NCBI RefSeq assembly: GCF_022369515.1
Contig: NZ_CP059724.1
Location: 6,386,001-6,450,000, forward strand
Direction of reading: 5' to 3'
Source of the DNA: Paenibacillus sp. 19GGS1-52
GTDB lineage: Bacteria; Bacillota; Bacilli; Paenibacillales; Paenibacillaceae
Length of the DNA stretch: 64,000 bases
The position numbers and the translations under genes were made by a program. Below are positions 34,665-43,821 of the stretch, one piece after another; position 1 is the first letter of the stretch; each line of letters opens with the position of its first letter. Below the pieces are notes generated by a model. The model did not search any database and was not told where the DNA came from. It saw nothing but the letters and a program-made list of their open reading frames with translations.

Positions 34665-35828
34665 TTATATGGTTTTGGCTGCAACAGATTTCCGCTTTTG
34701 ACTACGATTATCGACCAGTAGAATTTCGTTTTCATTCTCCCGTTCGACGCCGATTTCCATATAATCCTCGATTACCGTATTCTCACTAATAATCGCTTTA
34801 TGAATCTTCACATTCTTCCCAATCTTGACCATTGGCATAATAACCGAATCCGTAACCACACTACCTTCACCCACTTCTACGCCGTAAAAGAGAACCGAGT
34901 GTTTCACATCGCCATATACCCTGCAGCCTTCATTAATGATACAGCTGGTTACATTGGCTCCCGGTGCAACATATTGTGCTGGTTGATTCGGATTGCGGGT
35001 GAATATACGCCAGTTAGGATCATTGAGGTTAAGCGGAGGATTATCGCTAAGCAGATCCATGTTCGCTTCCCATAAGCTGTCTACCGTACCTACATCCCTC
35101 CAATATCCTTCAAAAGGATAAGCATACAGAGACATGCCGTCTTCCAGCATCAAAGGAATAATATCCTTGCCAAAATCATGTGAGGAGCCCGCATTCTCGC
35201 CATCTTCCAATAAATGCTTGCGGAGAACATCCCATTTAAAAATATAAACTCCCATGGAGGCCAGTGTACTCTTAGGCTTCACTGGTTTCTCATCAAATTC
35301 GTAGATTTTCAGATCTTCATCTGTATTTAATATTCCAAAGCGGCTTGCTTCTTCTAATGGAACATCAATCACAGAAATTGTGCAGTCAGCATTTCTTTCT
35401 TTGTGGTACTGCAGCATAGCATTATAGTCCATTTTATAAATGTGGTCACCCGAAAGAATCAGGACATGCTCGGGATCAAATTGATCTACAAATTTAAGGT
35501 TTCGGTAAATCGCATCGGCCGTTCCCCGATACCAGCTGCTTCCGTTCTCCCGTTCATGTGGCGGCAATACAAATACGCCGCCATTCTTACGGTTCAAATC
35601 CCAATCGCTGCCTATTCCAATATATGAATGCAGCACAAGCGGCTCATACTGAGTCAGCACGCCTACTGTATCAATACCTGAATTGGTACAGTTACTTAAG
35701 GGGAAATCGATAATTCGATAAGTCCCCCCAAAATAAACAGCGGGCTTGGCAATGGATTTGGTTAATCCCTTCAACCTTTTCCCTTGGCCTCCCGCCAATA
35801 GCATAGCTACCATTTCTTTTTTCTTCAT
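34665..35828 (-). CDS. glgC: Glucose-1-phosphate adenylyltransferase
   Basis: This 387-residue enzyme makes ADP-glucose, the donor for glycogen synthesis. The catalytic loop MLLAGGQGKRLKGLT, the sugar-phosphate site GTADAIYRN, SGDHIYKMDYNAM and the C-terminal beta-helix are present. ATG 35828 has AAGGGAGG upstream; an ATG 14 codons earlier has none. It is the first gene of glgC-glgD-glgP. The neighbouring two-component system diverges from the same 465-bp control region. Confidence 0.96.
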   Translation of the reverse strand: MKKKEMVAMLLAGGQGKRLKGLTKSIAKPAVYFGGTYRIIDFPLSNCTNSGIDTVGVLTQYEPLVLHSYIGIGSDWDLNRKNGGVFVLPPHERENGSSWYRGTADAIYRNLKFVDQFDPEHVLILSGDHIYKMDYNAMLQYHKERNADCTISVIDVPLEEASRFGILNTDEDLKIYEFDEKPVKPKSTLASMGVYIFKWDVLRKHLLEDGENAGSSHDFGKDIIPLMLEDGMSLYAYPFEGYWRDVGTVDSLWEANMDLLSDNPPLNLNDPNWRIFTRNPNQPAQYVAPGANVTSCIINEGCRVYGDVKHSVLFYGVEVGEGSVVTDSVIMPMVKIGKNVKIHKAIISENTVIEDYMEIGVERENENEILLVDNRSQKRKSVAAKTI

Positions 35829-36293
35829 GGAAGAGCCTCCCTTGAACTTATGGGTAGTGAAGCAAAACATAACTGGTTGAATGAATGATACAGTGTAATA
35901 CGGACTCCAAAGTAGATATTTAAAAATGAAGTAAACAGAAAGAAATAATAATGGGTAGGAACCTTAATCAGGTTAACAAACGGGGGAACATACAGATTCG
36001 GGACATGTTACCGAATAGGGAGACAGCTCTCCAAAATCGGGATATTATCCTTATTGTAAAGTGTTCTAGAGCTGCCGTCAAAACCCTTTATCACTGGATC
36101 ATAAAACTCCTGTTTTTTTGTTATGGTTCCTTATTAATCAGATAAATCCTTCTTATTATTAGATTAACCAAAATGATGAGAAATGAAAGATTTTTATTCC
36201 CTGAATGTTAAAAACAATGCTCTAGTCTTCAGCAAACGTTCAACCGTGTGTGTCATAATGTAACTATCTATTACTGAAAATGGAGGAGTCCGA
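35829..36293. other. Divergent glgC / two-component control region
   Basis: No gene is called here. A 64-codon frame at 35951-36145 has no ribosome site. The plus strand contains a small hairpin AACCT-taatc-AGGTT (35958-35973) and GGGAGA-cag-CTCTCC (36017-36032). I do not recognise a riboswitch or a clear -10/-35 pair. Confidence 0.4.
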
Positions 36294-36980
36294 ATGAAAG
36301 CTTCCCAAGGTGTACGACTGCTGCTCGTAGATGACGAGCCTCATATCCTCCAGTTCCTGGAACTGGGTCTGATAAATGAAGGATTTGAAGTAAGAACTGC
36401 CCCTGACGGATTAACAGCGATAGCTGTCGCTGCAGATTTCAAGCCGCATGTCGCAATTCTGGATGTGATGATGCCAGGCATGGACGGCTTCGAGCTGTGC
36501 CGCTACCTCCGCTCGGAAGAGGCTGAACTTGCCGTCATCATGCTTACCGCAAAAGACGAGATAGATGATCGCGTAAAGGGATTGTCTATTGGTGCTGACG
36601 ATTATATGGTCAAACCCTTCAGCTTCGACGAGCTGCTGGCCCGTATTCAAGCAAGGCTGCGCAATCAGTTTCCCGGCCTGCTCGGGGAGGTTCGTTGTGG
36701 CCCCTTCCGAATAGATGGTCGAAGAAAAGAAATCCGCCATAAGGAAGAGGTGCTTGAGCTCTCTCCTACGGAGTACGAACTGCTGCAATATCTGGTTATT
36801 AATCATGGCCTTGTACTCAGCAAGCCCATGATCCTCGACAAGGTATGGGGCTATGACTTTGGCGGCGAAGAAAATATTGTTGAGGTCTATATCCGCTCAC
36901 TCCGTGAAAAGCTCGGGGATAAGGAACACCGGATCATACGCACCCTCCGTGGGGCTGGCTACAGGGTGGATTTTGTATGA
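36294..36980 (+). CDS. OmpR/PhoB-family response regulator
   Basis: This 228-residue regulator has a receiver domain with Asp13 and Asp14 (LLLVDDEPHIL), the phospho-acceptor Asp57 (VAILDVMMPGMDG) and the switch Lys in DDYMVKPFSFDEL. A C-terminal winged helix (about 135-228: LELSPTEYELLQYLVIN, ENIVEVYIRSLREKLG) binds DNA. It overlaps the sensor kinase by 4 bp (ATGA), so the pair is co-translated. Its targets are unknown. The ribosome site is GGAGGAG. Confidence 0.95.
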   Translation: MKASQGVRLLLVDDEPHILQFLELGLINEGFEVRTAPDGLTAIAVAADFKPHVAILDVMMPGMDGFELCRYLRSEEAELAVIMLTAKDEIDDRVKGLSIGADDYMVKPFSFDELLARIQARLRNQFPGLLGEVRCGPFRIDGRRKEIRHKEEVLELSPTEYELLQYLVINHGLVLSKPMILDKVWGYDFGGEENIVEVYIRSLREKLGDKEHRIIRTLRGAGYRVDFV

Positions 36981-38617
36981 TTGCCCGTACAACGGGTTTC
37001 TTCCGACGGCTGCCTGCGCCACGTTCCTTACGCAAGCAGTTGCTGGCTATCTCCCTCCTTATTCTTTCAGGACTGCTCCTGCTAATCGGAGTACTGCAAT
37101 ATATTCTGATGCGGGATTTCATATACAGCAACAGAGCCGAGTCCATGGAAACACAAATGCGGTCGGTTCCACGCGAATTATACTACACCATTCTTAATTT
37201 CTCAGAGGATGACACAATAAATGGAAGCAGCGCTGTGGATAGTACCAACAATAACAACAGCGCTGCGGAATTCAGTCCTCCAAGTGGGGGAAGTACAACC
37301 GGGAACGGCTTTAATCCCAAGAGCGACAGCACCACCAACAGTGGAGGCGCACCGGGCAGAGGCGGGGATAAACGTCCACTCCTCCTCGATGCCCATACAA
37401 CGATTGCTATCTATAGTTCAGATGGCACCTTCCGCGATTTCCAGCAAGAAACGCTGTCAGATACCGCTGCCCCAAGAATGACCAATGAAGAATATAACAA
37501 GCTGCTGCAGAACCACACAACAGATAGAGCAACCGGAGATTATAAGCTTATAACGGCAGAAGACGGCAGTGAACACTTAGCCGTATTCATGAATCTAGGC
37601 AGACCCGGGAATTCCAAGCTATTGCTGCAAATGAGTGTGAACACAGGACCCTTGACCGATGTGATTATGCAGCAGTTGCTTATTTTCGCAGCATTATCCG
37701 TAGTTGCTCTACTGGCGGGTCTCTTCATGTACCTGCCCGCACTGCGAAAGACACTGATTCCTTTATCCAATATGGGTGAAGCTGCTCAGATCATCGATGC
37801 TGGAAATTTAGATGTGCGCTTTCCTGTTGAACAAGGGCAAACCGAGATCGATAAGCTGTCCCAGTCTTTTAACGGTATGCTGGAACGGCTTGAAATATCC
37901 TTCCACAATGAACGAGAAGCCAAGGAGCAAATGCGCCGGTTCGCAGCAGATGCATCGCATGAGCTGCGAACTCCGCTTACTTCCATTCACGGTTTCCTGG
38001 AAGTACTGCTGCGGGGAGCCGCTGACAACCAAGAACAACTGTACAGCGCCCTGCGCAGCATGCATGGTGAATCGAAGCGAATCAACAAGCTGGTAGAGGA
38101 TCTGCTATTGCTAGCTCGGATGGATGGTGCTCCACAGCTGCGGGTTGCGAATCTGCTGATTGGGGAAGTCATCGCTGAAATGAAGCCAAACCTGCTGTTG
38201 CTTGCCGGAAACCGCAAGGTCACCTTCGATATCTCCTATGGCATACGTGGTATGTACGACCCTGATAAAATCAAGCAGGTTATACTCAATCTATTTCATA
38301 ATGCAGTACAGCATACGGATGCAGAACAGGGTGTTATCCATCTCTCCTTGCATGCTCGGGATACCCATGCAGAACTGATCGTCCGTGATAATGGCTTTGG
38401 TATCACCGCCGAGCATATCCCACATGTCTTTGACAGATTCTACCGCAGCGACTCTTCACGCACTCGCAAATACGGAGGCTCGGGACTGGGTCTATCCATT
38501 ACAAAGTCCATCGTAGAGGCCCATAGCGGAGAGATTAGTGTGAGCAGCACGCCCGGTGAAGGCACCGTCTTCCTGGTTTCCCTTCCTTGTCTGAAAGGAT
38601 TAGCTAAAGAGCTGTAA
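36977..38617 (+). CDS. Sensor histidine kinase of the 36294 two-component system
   Basis: This 546-residue kinase has one N-terminal helix (about 20-42), a large extracytoplasmic region with a long Asn/Ser/Gly-rich low-complexity stretch (about 75-130), a second helix (about 230-255) and HAMP. HisKA follows with His328 in ADASHELRTPLTS, then the ATPase domain (NLFHNAVQHTD, DNGFGI, KYGGSGLGLSI). The low-complexity segment is unlike a folded ligand-binding domain and may be a flexible tether. No clear terminator follows; the next 160 bp contain the 66-bp tandem repeat. Confidence 0.94.
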   Translation: MIARTTGFFRRLPAPRSLRKQLLAISLLILSGLLLLIGVLQYILMRDFIYSNRAESMETQMRSVPRELYYTILNFSEDDTINGSSAVDSTNNNNSAAEFSPPSGGSTTGNGFNPKSDSTTNSGGAPGRGGDKRPLLLDAHTTIAIYSSDGTFRDFQQETLSDTAAPRMTNEEYNKLLQNHTTDRATGDYKLITAEDGSEHLAVFMNLGRPGNSKLLLQMSVNTGPLTDVIMQQLLIFAALSVVALLAGLFMYLPALRKTLIPLSNMGEAAQIIDAGNLDVRFPVEQGQTEIDKLSQSFNGMLERLEISFHNEREAKEQMRRFAADASHELRTPLTSIHGFLEVLLRGAADNQEQLYSALRSMHGESKRINKLVEDLLLLARMDGAPQLRVANLLIGEVIAEMKPNLLLLAGNRKVTFDISYGIRGMYDPDKIKQVILNLFHNAVQHTDAEQGVIHLSLHARDTHAELIVRDNGFGITAEHIPHVFDRFYRSDSSRTRKYGGSGLGLSITKSIVEAHSGEISVSSTPGEGTVFLVSLPCLKGLAKEL

Positions 38618-38644
38618 CCAACGTTATAATAGTAAGTACAACTT

Positions 38645-38783
38645 CATAAAACAAGGCTTATGCTTACGAAGTGGTTTTATTGCGAAGTGATGTCAAAGAA
38701 GCAGATGCTCCATAAAACAAGGCTATGCTTACGAAGTGGTTTTATTGCGAAGTGATGTCAAAGAAGCAGATGCTCCATAAAAC
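38645..38783. repeat. 66-bp tandem direct repeat, two copies plus an 8-bp start of a third
   Basis: Copy 1 is 38645-38710 (66 bp), copy 2 is 38711-38775 (65 bp, differing by a single T loss in GGCTTATGC), and 38776-38783 (CATAAAAC) begins a third. Each unit can fold: ATAAAAC (38646-38652) pairs with GTTTTAT (38674-38680), with CGAAGTG repeated twice inside. The array directly precedes the ribosome site of the flavoprotein at 38800, so it would be in its mRNA leader if transcription starts upstream. Confidence 0.9.
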
Positions 38784-38799
38784 TTAGGAGGTTAAATGT

Positions 38800-39366
38800 A
38801 TGTATGAGATCGCTATTATTGGTGCTGGCCCTGCTGGCGCCAGCGCAGCTTTATTCGCCGCCAAAGCAGGCAAAAAGACGCTCTTGATCGACAATGACAA
38901 AGGCATGACTCGTAGAGGATGGTATGAGAATTATTACGGAATCTCCGAAATAGGGGGACCCGATCTGGTTGAGACCGGACATAAACAAGCGGTGAAGTTT
39001 GGTGCGGAGCTAGTATCGGAACAGGCCGTTAAGCTCTCTCCAAGCGGCGAAGGTTTTGTTATTGAAAGTGAGAGCGGCACAAGCTATGAAGCCAAACATG
39101 TGATTCTTGCCACCGGCGTCCTGAGTGATCTGGCAGCCCTGGCTGGCGTAGAAACAAAAGATGGCACAGAACCAAGAATCAAAACAGTGATCGCTGTAAA
39201 TGCAGAAGGCAAAACTAACATCGAAGGCATTTGGGCCGCCGGCACCGTAGCCGGAGTAAGTGTACATGCCATCATTACTGCAGGTGACGGTGCCAAGGTT
39301 GCCATTAATATTATCAGCGAGCTGAACGGTGCACGATTTGTCGATCACGATGTTCTGAAAGCATAA
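38800..39366 (+). CDS. Miniature FAD-dependent oxidoreductase (thioredoxin-reductase-like half)
   Basis: This 188-residue flavoprotein has the N-terminal FAD loop IIGAGPAGASAALFAAKAG, ATGVLSD and the C-terminal GIWAAGTVAGVSVHAIITAG of the thioredoxin-reductase fold. The central NAD(P)H-binding domain and the CxxC disulfide are missing, so only the FAD half remains. In the usual second FAD motif (AAGDV) the Asp is Thr here. It cannot act as a normal disulfide reductase and may work with a partner or another electron donor. The reading frame is intact with AGGAGG at 8 bp, so this is not a degraded gene. It has its own terminator. Confidence 0.85.
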   Translation: MYEIAIIGAGPAGASAALFAAKAGKKTLLIDNDKGMTRRGWYENYYGISEIGGPDLVETGHKQAVKFGAELVSEQAVKLSPSGEGFVIESESGTSYEAKHVILATGVLSDLAALAGVETKDGTEPRIKTVIAVNAEGKTNIEGIWAAGTVAGVSVHAIITAGDGAKVAINIISELNGARFVDHDVLKA

Positions 39367-39377
39367 TGACTTGATAC

Positions 39378-39420
39378 CTCCGGAAGCGGACTCCCTAGAG
39401 TCTGCCTTCCGGATTTTTTT
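39378..39420 (+). terminator. Terminator after the miniature flavoprotein
   Basis: TCCGGAAG..GGACTC pairs with GAGTC..CTTCCGGA, followed by a run of eight T. Confidence 0.9.
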
Positions 39421-39437
39421 TGCCTTTAACTAAAAAG

Positions 39438-39504
39438 TAATAAAGCAAAAGGCTGTTTCAAATTAGCAGGGTCTGTAGACCCTAACAATTTGGAACAGCC
39501 TTAT
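39438..39504 (-). terminator. Terminator after galU
   Basis: AAGGCTGTT..AAATT..AGGGTC pairs with GACCCT..AATTT..AACAGCCTT. The minus-strand tail is TTTTGCTTTATTAC. Confidence 0.85.
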
Positions 39505-39553
39505 AGATTTGCGAAGCTATGAGCCCGCCTGTAGGAAGATTTAGCCGATACGA

Positions 39554-40477
39554 TTACTTCAACTGGAATGAGTAGTCCAGACCTGGCGATTCTTCTTCAG
39601 AGTCCTCTTCCAATTCGGCGACCAGCTTCTGTAAATAGGGCAACAGCAGTGGACGCAGCTCCTCCCGCTGCAAGCCGATTTCCAGCGTAGCTTGAATGTA
39701 ACCAAATTTGTCACCGATATCATAACGTTTGCCAATCAGATCAAGAGCCATCAGCCCTTCGCTGCGACATACTTCATGCAAGGCATCCGTCAACTGATAT
39801 TCACCGCCAGCCCCACGTTCCAGCTTAGCGAGTACCGAGAATATCGAAGGCTGCAGGATATAACGCCCCATAATCGCATTCTCCGACGGCGCTGCCTGGG
39901 GGGTTGGCTTTTCAACTAGTCCGCTCACCTCATGTACACCATTCAGGGAACCCTTGGAAGCGATAATTCCATATTTATTGACCTCTTGTCTAGGAACCTT
40001 CTGGACACCCACAATCGTCTTTTCTGTCTGCTCATACAGTTTCATCATTTGCGAAATCGCCGGTGTTTCCGAGACCATAATGTCATCGCCGAGCAGAACT
40101 GCGAACGGTTCATCGCCGATAAACTGTTCGGCACAGAGGATGGCATGTCCTAGGCCTAGTGGTTCTTTTTGCCGGATATAATGTATGGTTGCCAGTTCAC
40201 TGATCGCCCGCACTTTGCGCAGCAGATCTAGCTTCCCTTTTTCCAGCAGAACTTGCTCCAGCTCTACCGACTTATCAAAATGGTCCTCTATCGACTTCTT
40301 GTTGCGTCCTGTCACAATAATAATACTCTCAATTCCAGACCGGACCGCTTCCTCCACAATGTATTGAATGGCCGGCTTGTCGACAATTGGCAGCATTTCC
40401 TTCGGTTGAGCTTTGGTTGCCGGCAGGAACCGAGTGCCTAGTCCAGCAGCAGGGATAACAGCCTTTTTGATCTTCAC
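39554..40477 (-). CDS. galU: UTP--glucose-1-phosphate uridylyltransferase
   Basis: This 307-residue enzyme makes UDP-glucose for wall polymers and glycolipids. The N-terminal nucleotide loop KKAVIPAAGLGTRFLPATKA, LLGDDIMVSETP and VEKPTPQAAPSENAIMGRYIL are intact. The start is a GTG with AGGAGAG nine bases upstream. It lies 21 bp after the GT2 gene, as the last gene of a glycosyltransferase operon (GT39-GT2-galU). Confidence 0.96.
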   Translation of the reverse strand: MKIKKAVIPAAGLGTRFLPATKAQPKEMLPIVDKPAIQYIVEEAVRSGIESIIIVTGRNKKSIEDHFDKSVELEQVLLEKGKLDLLRKVRAISELATIHYIRQKEPLGLGHAILCAEQFIGDEPFAVLLGDDIMVSETPAISQMMKLYEQTEKTIVGVQKVPRQEVNKYGIIASKGSLNGVHEVSGLVEKPTPQAAPSENAIMGRYILQPSIFSVLAKLERGAGGEYQLTDALHEVCRSEGLMALDLIGKRYDIGDKFGYIQATLEIGLQREELRPLLLPYLQKLVAELEEDSEEESPGLDYSFQLK

Positions 40478-40498
40478 GATGGATCACTCTCCTGCACT

Positions 40499-41482
40499 TT
40501 ATTTATTGAGATGGGCTACACGGCGCTCCTGTACATCCTGCTGCTTCTTTCCTCCATAGAACTCCTGAACGATATAGAGTGGACGACCCTTGGACTCATC
40601 ATATATCCGTCCGACATATTCGCCCAGTATTCCCAGCATGACCAGCACAAAACCGTTGAAGGTGAGTGTAATGCCGATCATCGACGCCCAGCCCTTAACG
40701 GCCTCGTCCGTAAAGATCGCCAAGTAGAACACATACATAAGGTACAGAAACCCGGATGCGGACAGCAGAGCTCCTAGATATCCGGCCAGCTTCAGCGGTT
40801 TATAAGAGAAAGAAGTAATGCCATCGAGCGACAGCTTGATCATACGCTTCAGCGGATATTTGGTTTCTCCGGCCAGACGTTCGTCACGTTCGTATTCAAG
40901 CGCCTTCTGACGGAAGCCAACCCAACTAACCAGGCCGCGTACAAAGCGATTTTTTTCCGGCAGCCGCTTAAGCTCATTCACTACTTTACGGTCCATGAGA
41001 CGGAAATCGCCTGTATCCACCGGGATGGAGATATCCGTTGAATAACGCAGCACTCTGTAAAAGAGGCTAGCCGTCCACTTTTTAAATAAGGATTCACCAT
41101 TACGTTTAATGCGTTTGGCATAGACAACCTGATAGCCATTTTTCCATTCCTCGATCATTTTGAGAATCAGCTCTGGAGGGTCCTGCAGATCCGCGTCAAT
41201 AATGACTACTGCCTCCCCCAGTGAATAATCCATTCCTGCTGTGATCGCTACCTGATGCCCAAAATTACGAGACAGATCAATCAGCTTTACACTCTCATCC
41301 CAGTAGCTGTACTCCTCTATCATTTGCGCACAATTGTCAGTACTGCCGTCATTGACGAAAATAAGCTCATAGACCTCACCGGTCGTTCCCATCACTTTCT
41401 TGATCCGCCGATACGTTTCCTGAATAACTGCCTCTTCGTTAAACATCGGTATAATAATGGAATAGCGCACTGTAATACTCAT
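40499..41482 (-). CDS. GT2 polyprenyl-phosphate glycosyltransferase (YkcC/GtrB-like)
   Basis: This 327-residue family 2 glycosyltransferase has an N-terminal GT-A domain (SIIIPMFNEEAVI, VNDGSTDN, the DxD-like IIDADLQDPPE) and two C-terminal membrane helices (about 230-295). This is the DPM1/GtrB/ArnC type. It transfers a sugar from a nucleotide donor to undecaprenyl phosphate on the cytosolic face. GalU downstream may supply UDP-glucose, and the GT39 protein encoded upstream would use the lipid-linked sugar outside, as inferred for the YkcC/YkcB pair of B. subtilis. Confidence 0.92.
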   Translation of the reverse strand: MSITVRYSIIIPMFNEEAVIQETYRRIKKVMGTTGEVYELIFVNDGSTDNCAQMIEEYSYWDESVKLIDLSRNFGHQVAITAGMDYSLGEAVVIIDADLQDPPELILKMIEEWKNGYQVVYAKRIKRNGESLFKKWTASLFYRVLRYSTDISIPVDTGDFRLMDRKVVNELKRLPEKNRFVRGLVSWVGFRQKALEYERDERLAGETKYPLKRMIKLSLDGITSFSYKPLKLAGYLGALLSASGFLYLMYVFYLAIFTDEAVKGWASMIGITLTFNGFVLVMLGILGEYVGRIYDESKGRPLYIVQEFYGGKKQQDVQERRVAHLNK

Positions 41483-41565
41483 GAGCAGCTCCTCCTCTAA
41501 TTTGTAATCATGAAGCGCGCTACAGCTAGGCTTGAAAACGCGCTCCCGGATAATTAAACACTGTC

Positions 41566-43746
41566 TTAGTTCAAAGTAATTTCGTATAATGTACCGCTGC
41601 TAGCACCCGATCCCTGCCAATCCGCTGCGGGAACCTCCGTTCCATTCTCCGTAATCCAGGTTGTCAGTTCAGAGTTGCCGCCACGTCCGCCACCCATACC
41701 GCCACTCGATACCAGGAAGTATTTCACTTTCCCACTCTCAACCAATGCCTTCAGCGTATCTGTGGTATATACCGTATCCGAAGCATTAAAGCCGTTCAGA
41801 ATGACCACTGCTGCGCCTTCATCGATGATATAAGGGCCTGCTGTACTATAATCCATAGCTGCGAACAGGTATTTCTCGCCAGTATTATGTTCCTGCAGAT
41901 AGGTCAGCAAATTCTCATTGACCCCTGCAGAGCTATTTGGGCCCATGGCGCCCTGGCCGCTAGGTGCTTGGTTAGTGGCAGCTTGACCGGTAGCAGCTTG
42001 ACCTGTTGTGCCTTGACCGAACCCGCCTCGAGCGGCTCCACCTTGACCTCCGCCCCCCATACCACTACTGCTGCTATCAGGTCCTGCTGCCGGAGTCATA
42101 CTGTTCAGTCCATAAGTTATTGGAGTGATTGCCCAGTAGAGTGGTCCAATTAACAAGACCAATAATCCGGCAACACCTAATGCATGCATGAATGGCTTTT
42201 CTTTTCCTTTCAGGACAATCAGCAGCAGGGCAACAACGATTCCTGCAGCCAGAACACCTATGGACCAACCGCTGCCGATGGTATCGTCATAAGGATGAAG
42301 GATGTACCACTGGAAGACTGCAGTGATCAGCGTTGCCGCTGGCAGGAGCCAGGATAACCAGCCTGTTCGTTCCCGGTATAAGCTCCATAGCTGTGACCAG
42401 CCTGCACCAACCAGGGCGGCAATCGGCGGAGCCATCATCACCAGATAATATTGGTGGAAGAAACCTGCGATACTGAAGAAGCCCATAATTGGCACTAGCC
42501 ATGCTAGCCAGAATAATGCTTCTTTATGCTTTTGCGTAAAGTTCTTTCTGCGCAAACTGGCGAATAGTCCGATACAACCGAACAATAAGAAGGGTAATAA
42601 CCAGCTGGCCTGACCCGACAGTTCTTTCTGGAACAGTCGTAATGGACCCGCAGTTCCTGTATTAAACATTCCGGAACCACCACCGCCATTCATGCCGCCA
42701 CGGGTTCCTAGGCCTCCATCTCCGCCATCAAATTGTCGTCCTCCAGCATCCGTTCCATTACTAGGCATCTGCCCTTGCATTCCGCCGTCTTCGGTGCCAG
42801 TTGCTGTGCCGCTCACCTGACCTGCAGTCCCTCCGCCACCATCGGTTCTGGTGCCATCGGTAGCCGCTTGCCCACCTGTTCCGTTCATGGCTGGCATTTC
42901 GCCATTCATTGAAGGGAAGTTGCCTGTCATGCCACCACCACTAGCGCCTGTACCACGATCGCCGGTCAATCGGGAAACCCCATTGTAACCGAAGGCAAGA
43001 TTCAGTACAGAGTTAGTACCACTGCTGCCCATAAAAGGACGTTCACTTGCAGGAATTGAATCCACGGTCACTGCCCAAGAAAGAGTGACCACTACTAATA
43101 AAATCGTGCTTGCTGCCAGTACAGCTATTTTCCGTTTCCAATTCACTTTAGCTGCCAGGATATAAAATAGATAAAAGGCCGGTAGTACCATATAGGCCTG
43201 CAGCATCTTCTCATTAAATCCGACGCCGATCAGTGCGAATGCGGCAAGCAGACTGCTTATTTTGTTGGATTTTGTTCCTTTGAATAAAAACCATGCAGCC
43301 AGTAAAAGGGTGAATACGAGCATGGCATCAATGTTGTTCGTGCGGCTGACAGCCGCTGCCACTGGGGTAGCTGCCATAGCTAATGCGGCTAAACGTGCAG
43401 CGGTTAGACCGAAGGTAGGCTTCACCAGCAGGTATACAAGCAATACCGAACCAACCCCGCCTAACGCCTGCGGTAGAATTACGCTCCAGCCATGCAGTCC
43501 AAAGATCAAAGCGAAAATAGTCTGAATCCAGAACGTTACCGGCGGCTTATCCACCGTTACCGAACCTGCAGAATCGAGTGAAGCGAAGAAAAAGTTATGA
43601 AAGCTTTGCATCATGCTTCCTACTGCAGTCGTATAATACGTATTTGCATATTGATCATTCCAAATTCCATAACCGTACAGAAAGGCTGCAAGCAGCAAGA
43701 TGACCAACAGAACCACATCTGAACCCATTTTCTTGAATAATCTCAT
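41566..43746 (-). CDS. GT39/ArnT-type glycosyltransferase (YkcB-like) with low-complexity loops
   Basis: This 726-residue membrane protein of the PMT/ArnT superfamily transfers a lipid-linked sugar to an envelope acceptor outside the membrane. It has the N-terminal acidic loop and SVTVDKPPVTFWIQ typical of the YkcB group, about 11 to 13 helices and a C-terminal soluble domain (about 620-726). Two Gly/Thr/Asn/Asp/Met-rich tracts (about 265-370 and 565-620) carry short repeats such as GQAATGQAATNQ. The partner GT2 and GalU genes follow. The acceptor is unknown. Confidence 0.9.
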   Translation of the reverse strand: MRLFKKMGSDVVLLVILLLAAFLYGYGIWNDQYANTYYTTAVGSMMQSFHNFFFASLDSAGSVTVDKPPVTFWIQTIFALIFGLHGWSVILPQALGGVGSVLLVYLLVKPTFGLTAARLAALAMAATPVAAAVSRTNNIDAMLVFTLLLAAWFLFKGTKSNKISSLLAAFALIGVGFNEKMLQAYMVLPAFYLFYILAAKVNWKRKIAVLAASTILLVVVTLSWAVTVDSIPASERPFMGSSGTNSVLNLAFGYNGVSRLTGDRGTGASGGGMTGNFPSMNGEMPAMNGTGGQAATDGTRTDGGGGTAGQVSGTATGTEDGGMQGQMPSNGTDAGGRQFDGGDGGLGTRGGMNGGGGSGMFNTGTAGPLRLFQKELSGQASWLLPFLLFGCIGLFASLRRKNFTQKHKEALFWLAWLVPIMGFFSIAGFFHQYYLVMMAPPIAALVGAGWSQLWSLYRERTGWLSWLLPAATLITAVFQWYILHPYDDTIGSGWSIGVLAAGIVVALLLIVLKGKEKPFMHALGVAGLLVLLIGPLYWAITPITYGLNSMTPAAGPDSSSSGMGGGGQGGAARGGFGQGTTGQAATGQAATNQAPSGQGAMGPNSSAGVNENLLTYLQEHNTGEKYLFAAMDYSTAGPYIIDEGAAVVILNGFNASDTVYTTDTLKALVESGKVKYFLVSSGGMGGGRGGNSELTTWITENGTEVPAADWQGSGASSGTLYEITLN

Positions 43747-43821
43747 ATCTCTCCACTCCTATCCATCTATAAATCTATAATTCCGGCAGTTATGCATCCC
43801 CGGTTCAATCTTTCCATAATT

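Noticed and set aside
35951..36145. A 64-residue protein between glgC and the response regulator
   Set aside because: No ribosome site, no recognisable features and inconsistent codon use.
35870..36290. A riboswitch before glgC or the response regulator
   Set aside because: Small hairpins are present, but no known aptamer core could be recognised by eye.
38645..38783. A CRISPR-like array
   Set aside because: The units are 65-66 bp, adjacent with no spacers, and only two full copies exist; no cas gene is in the window.
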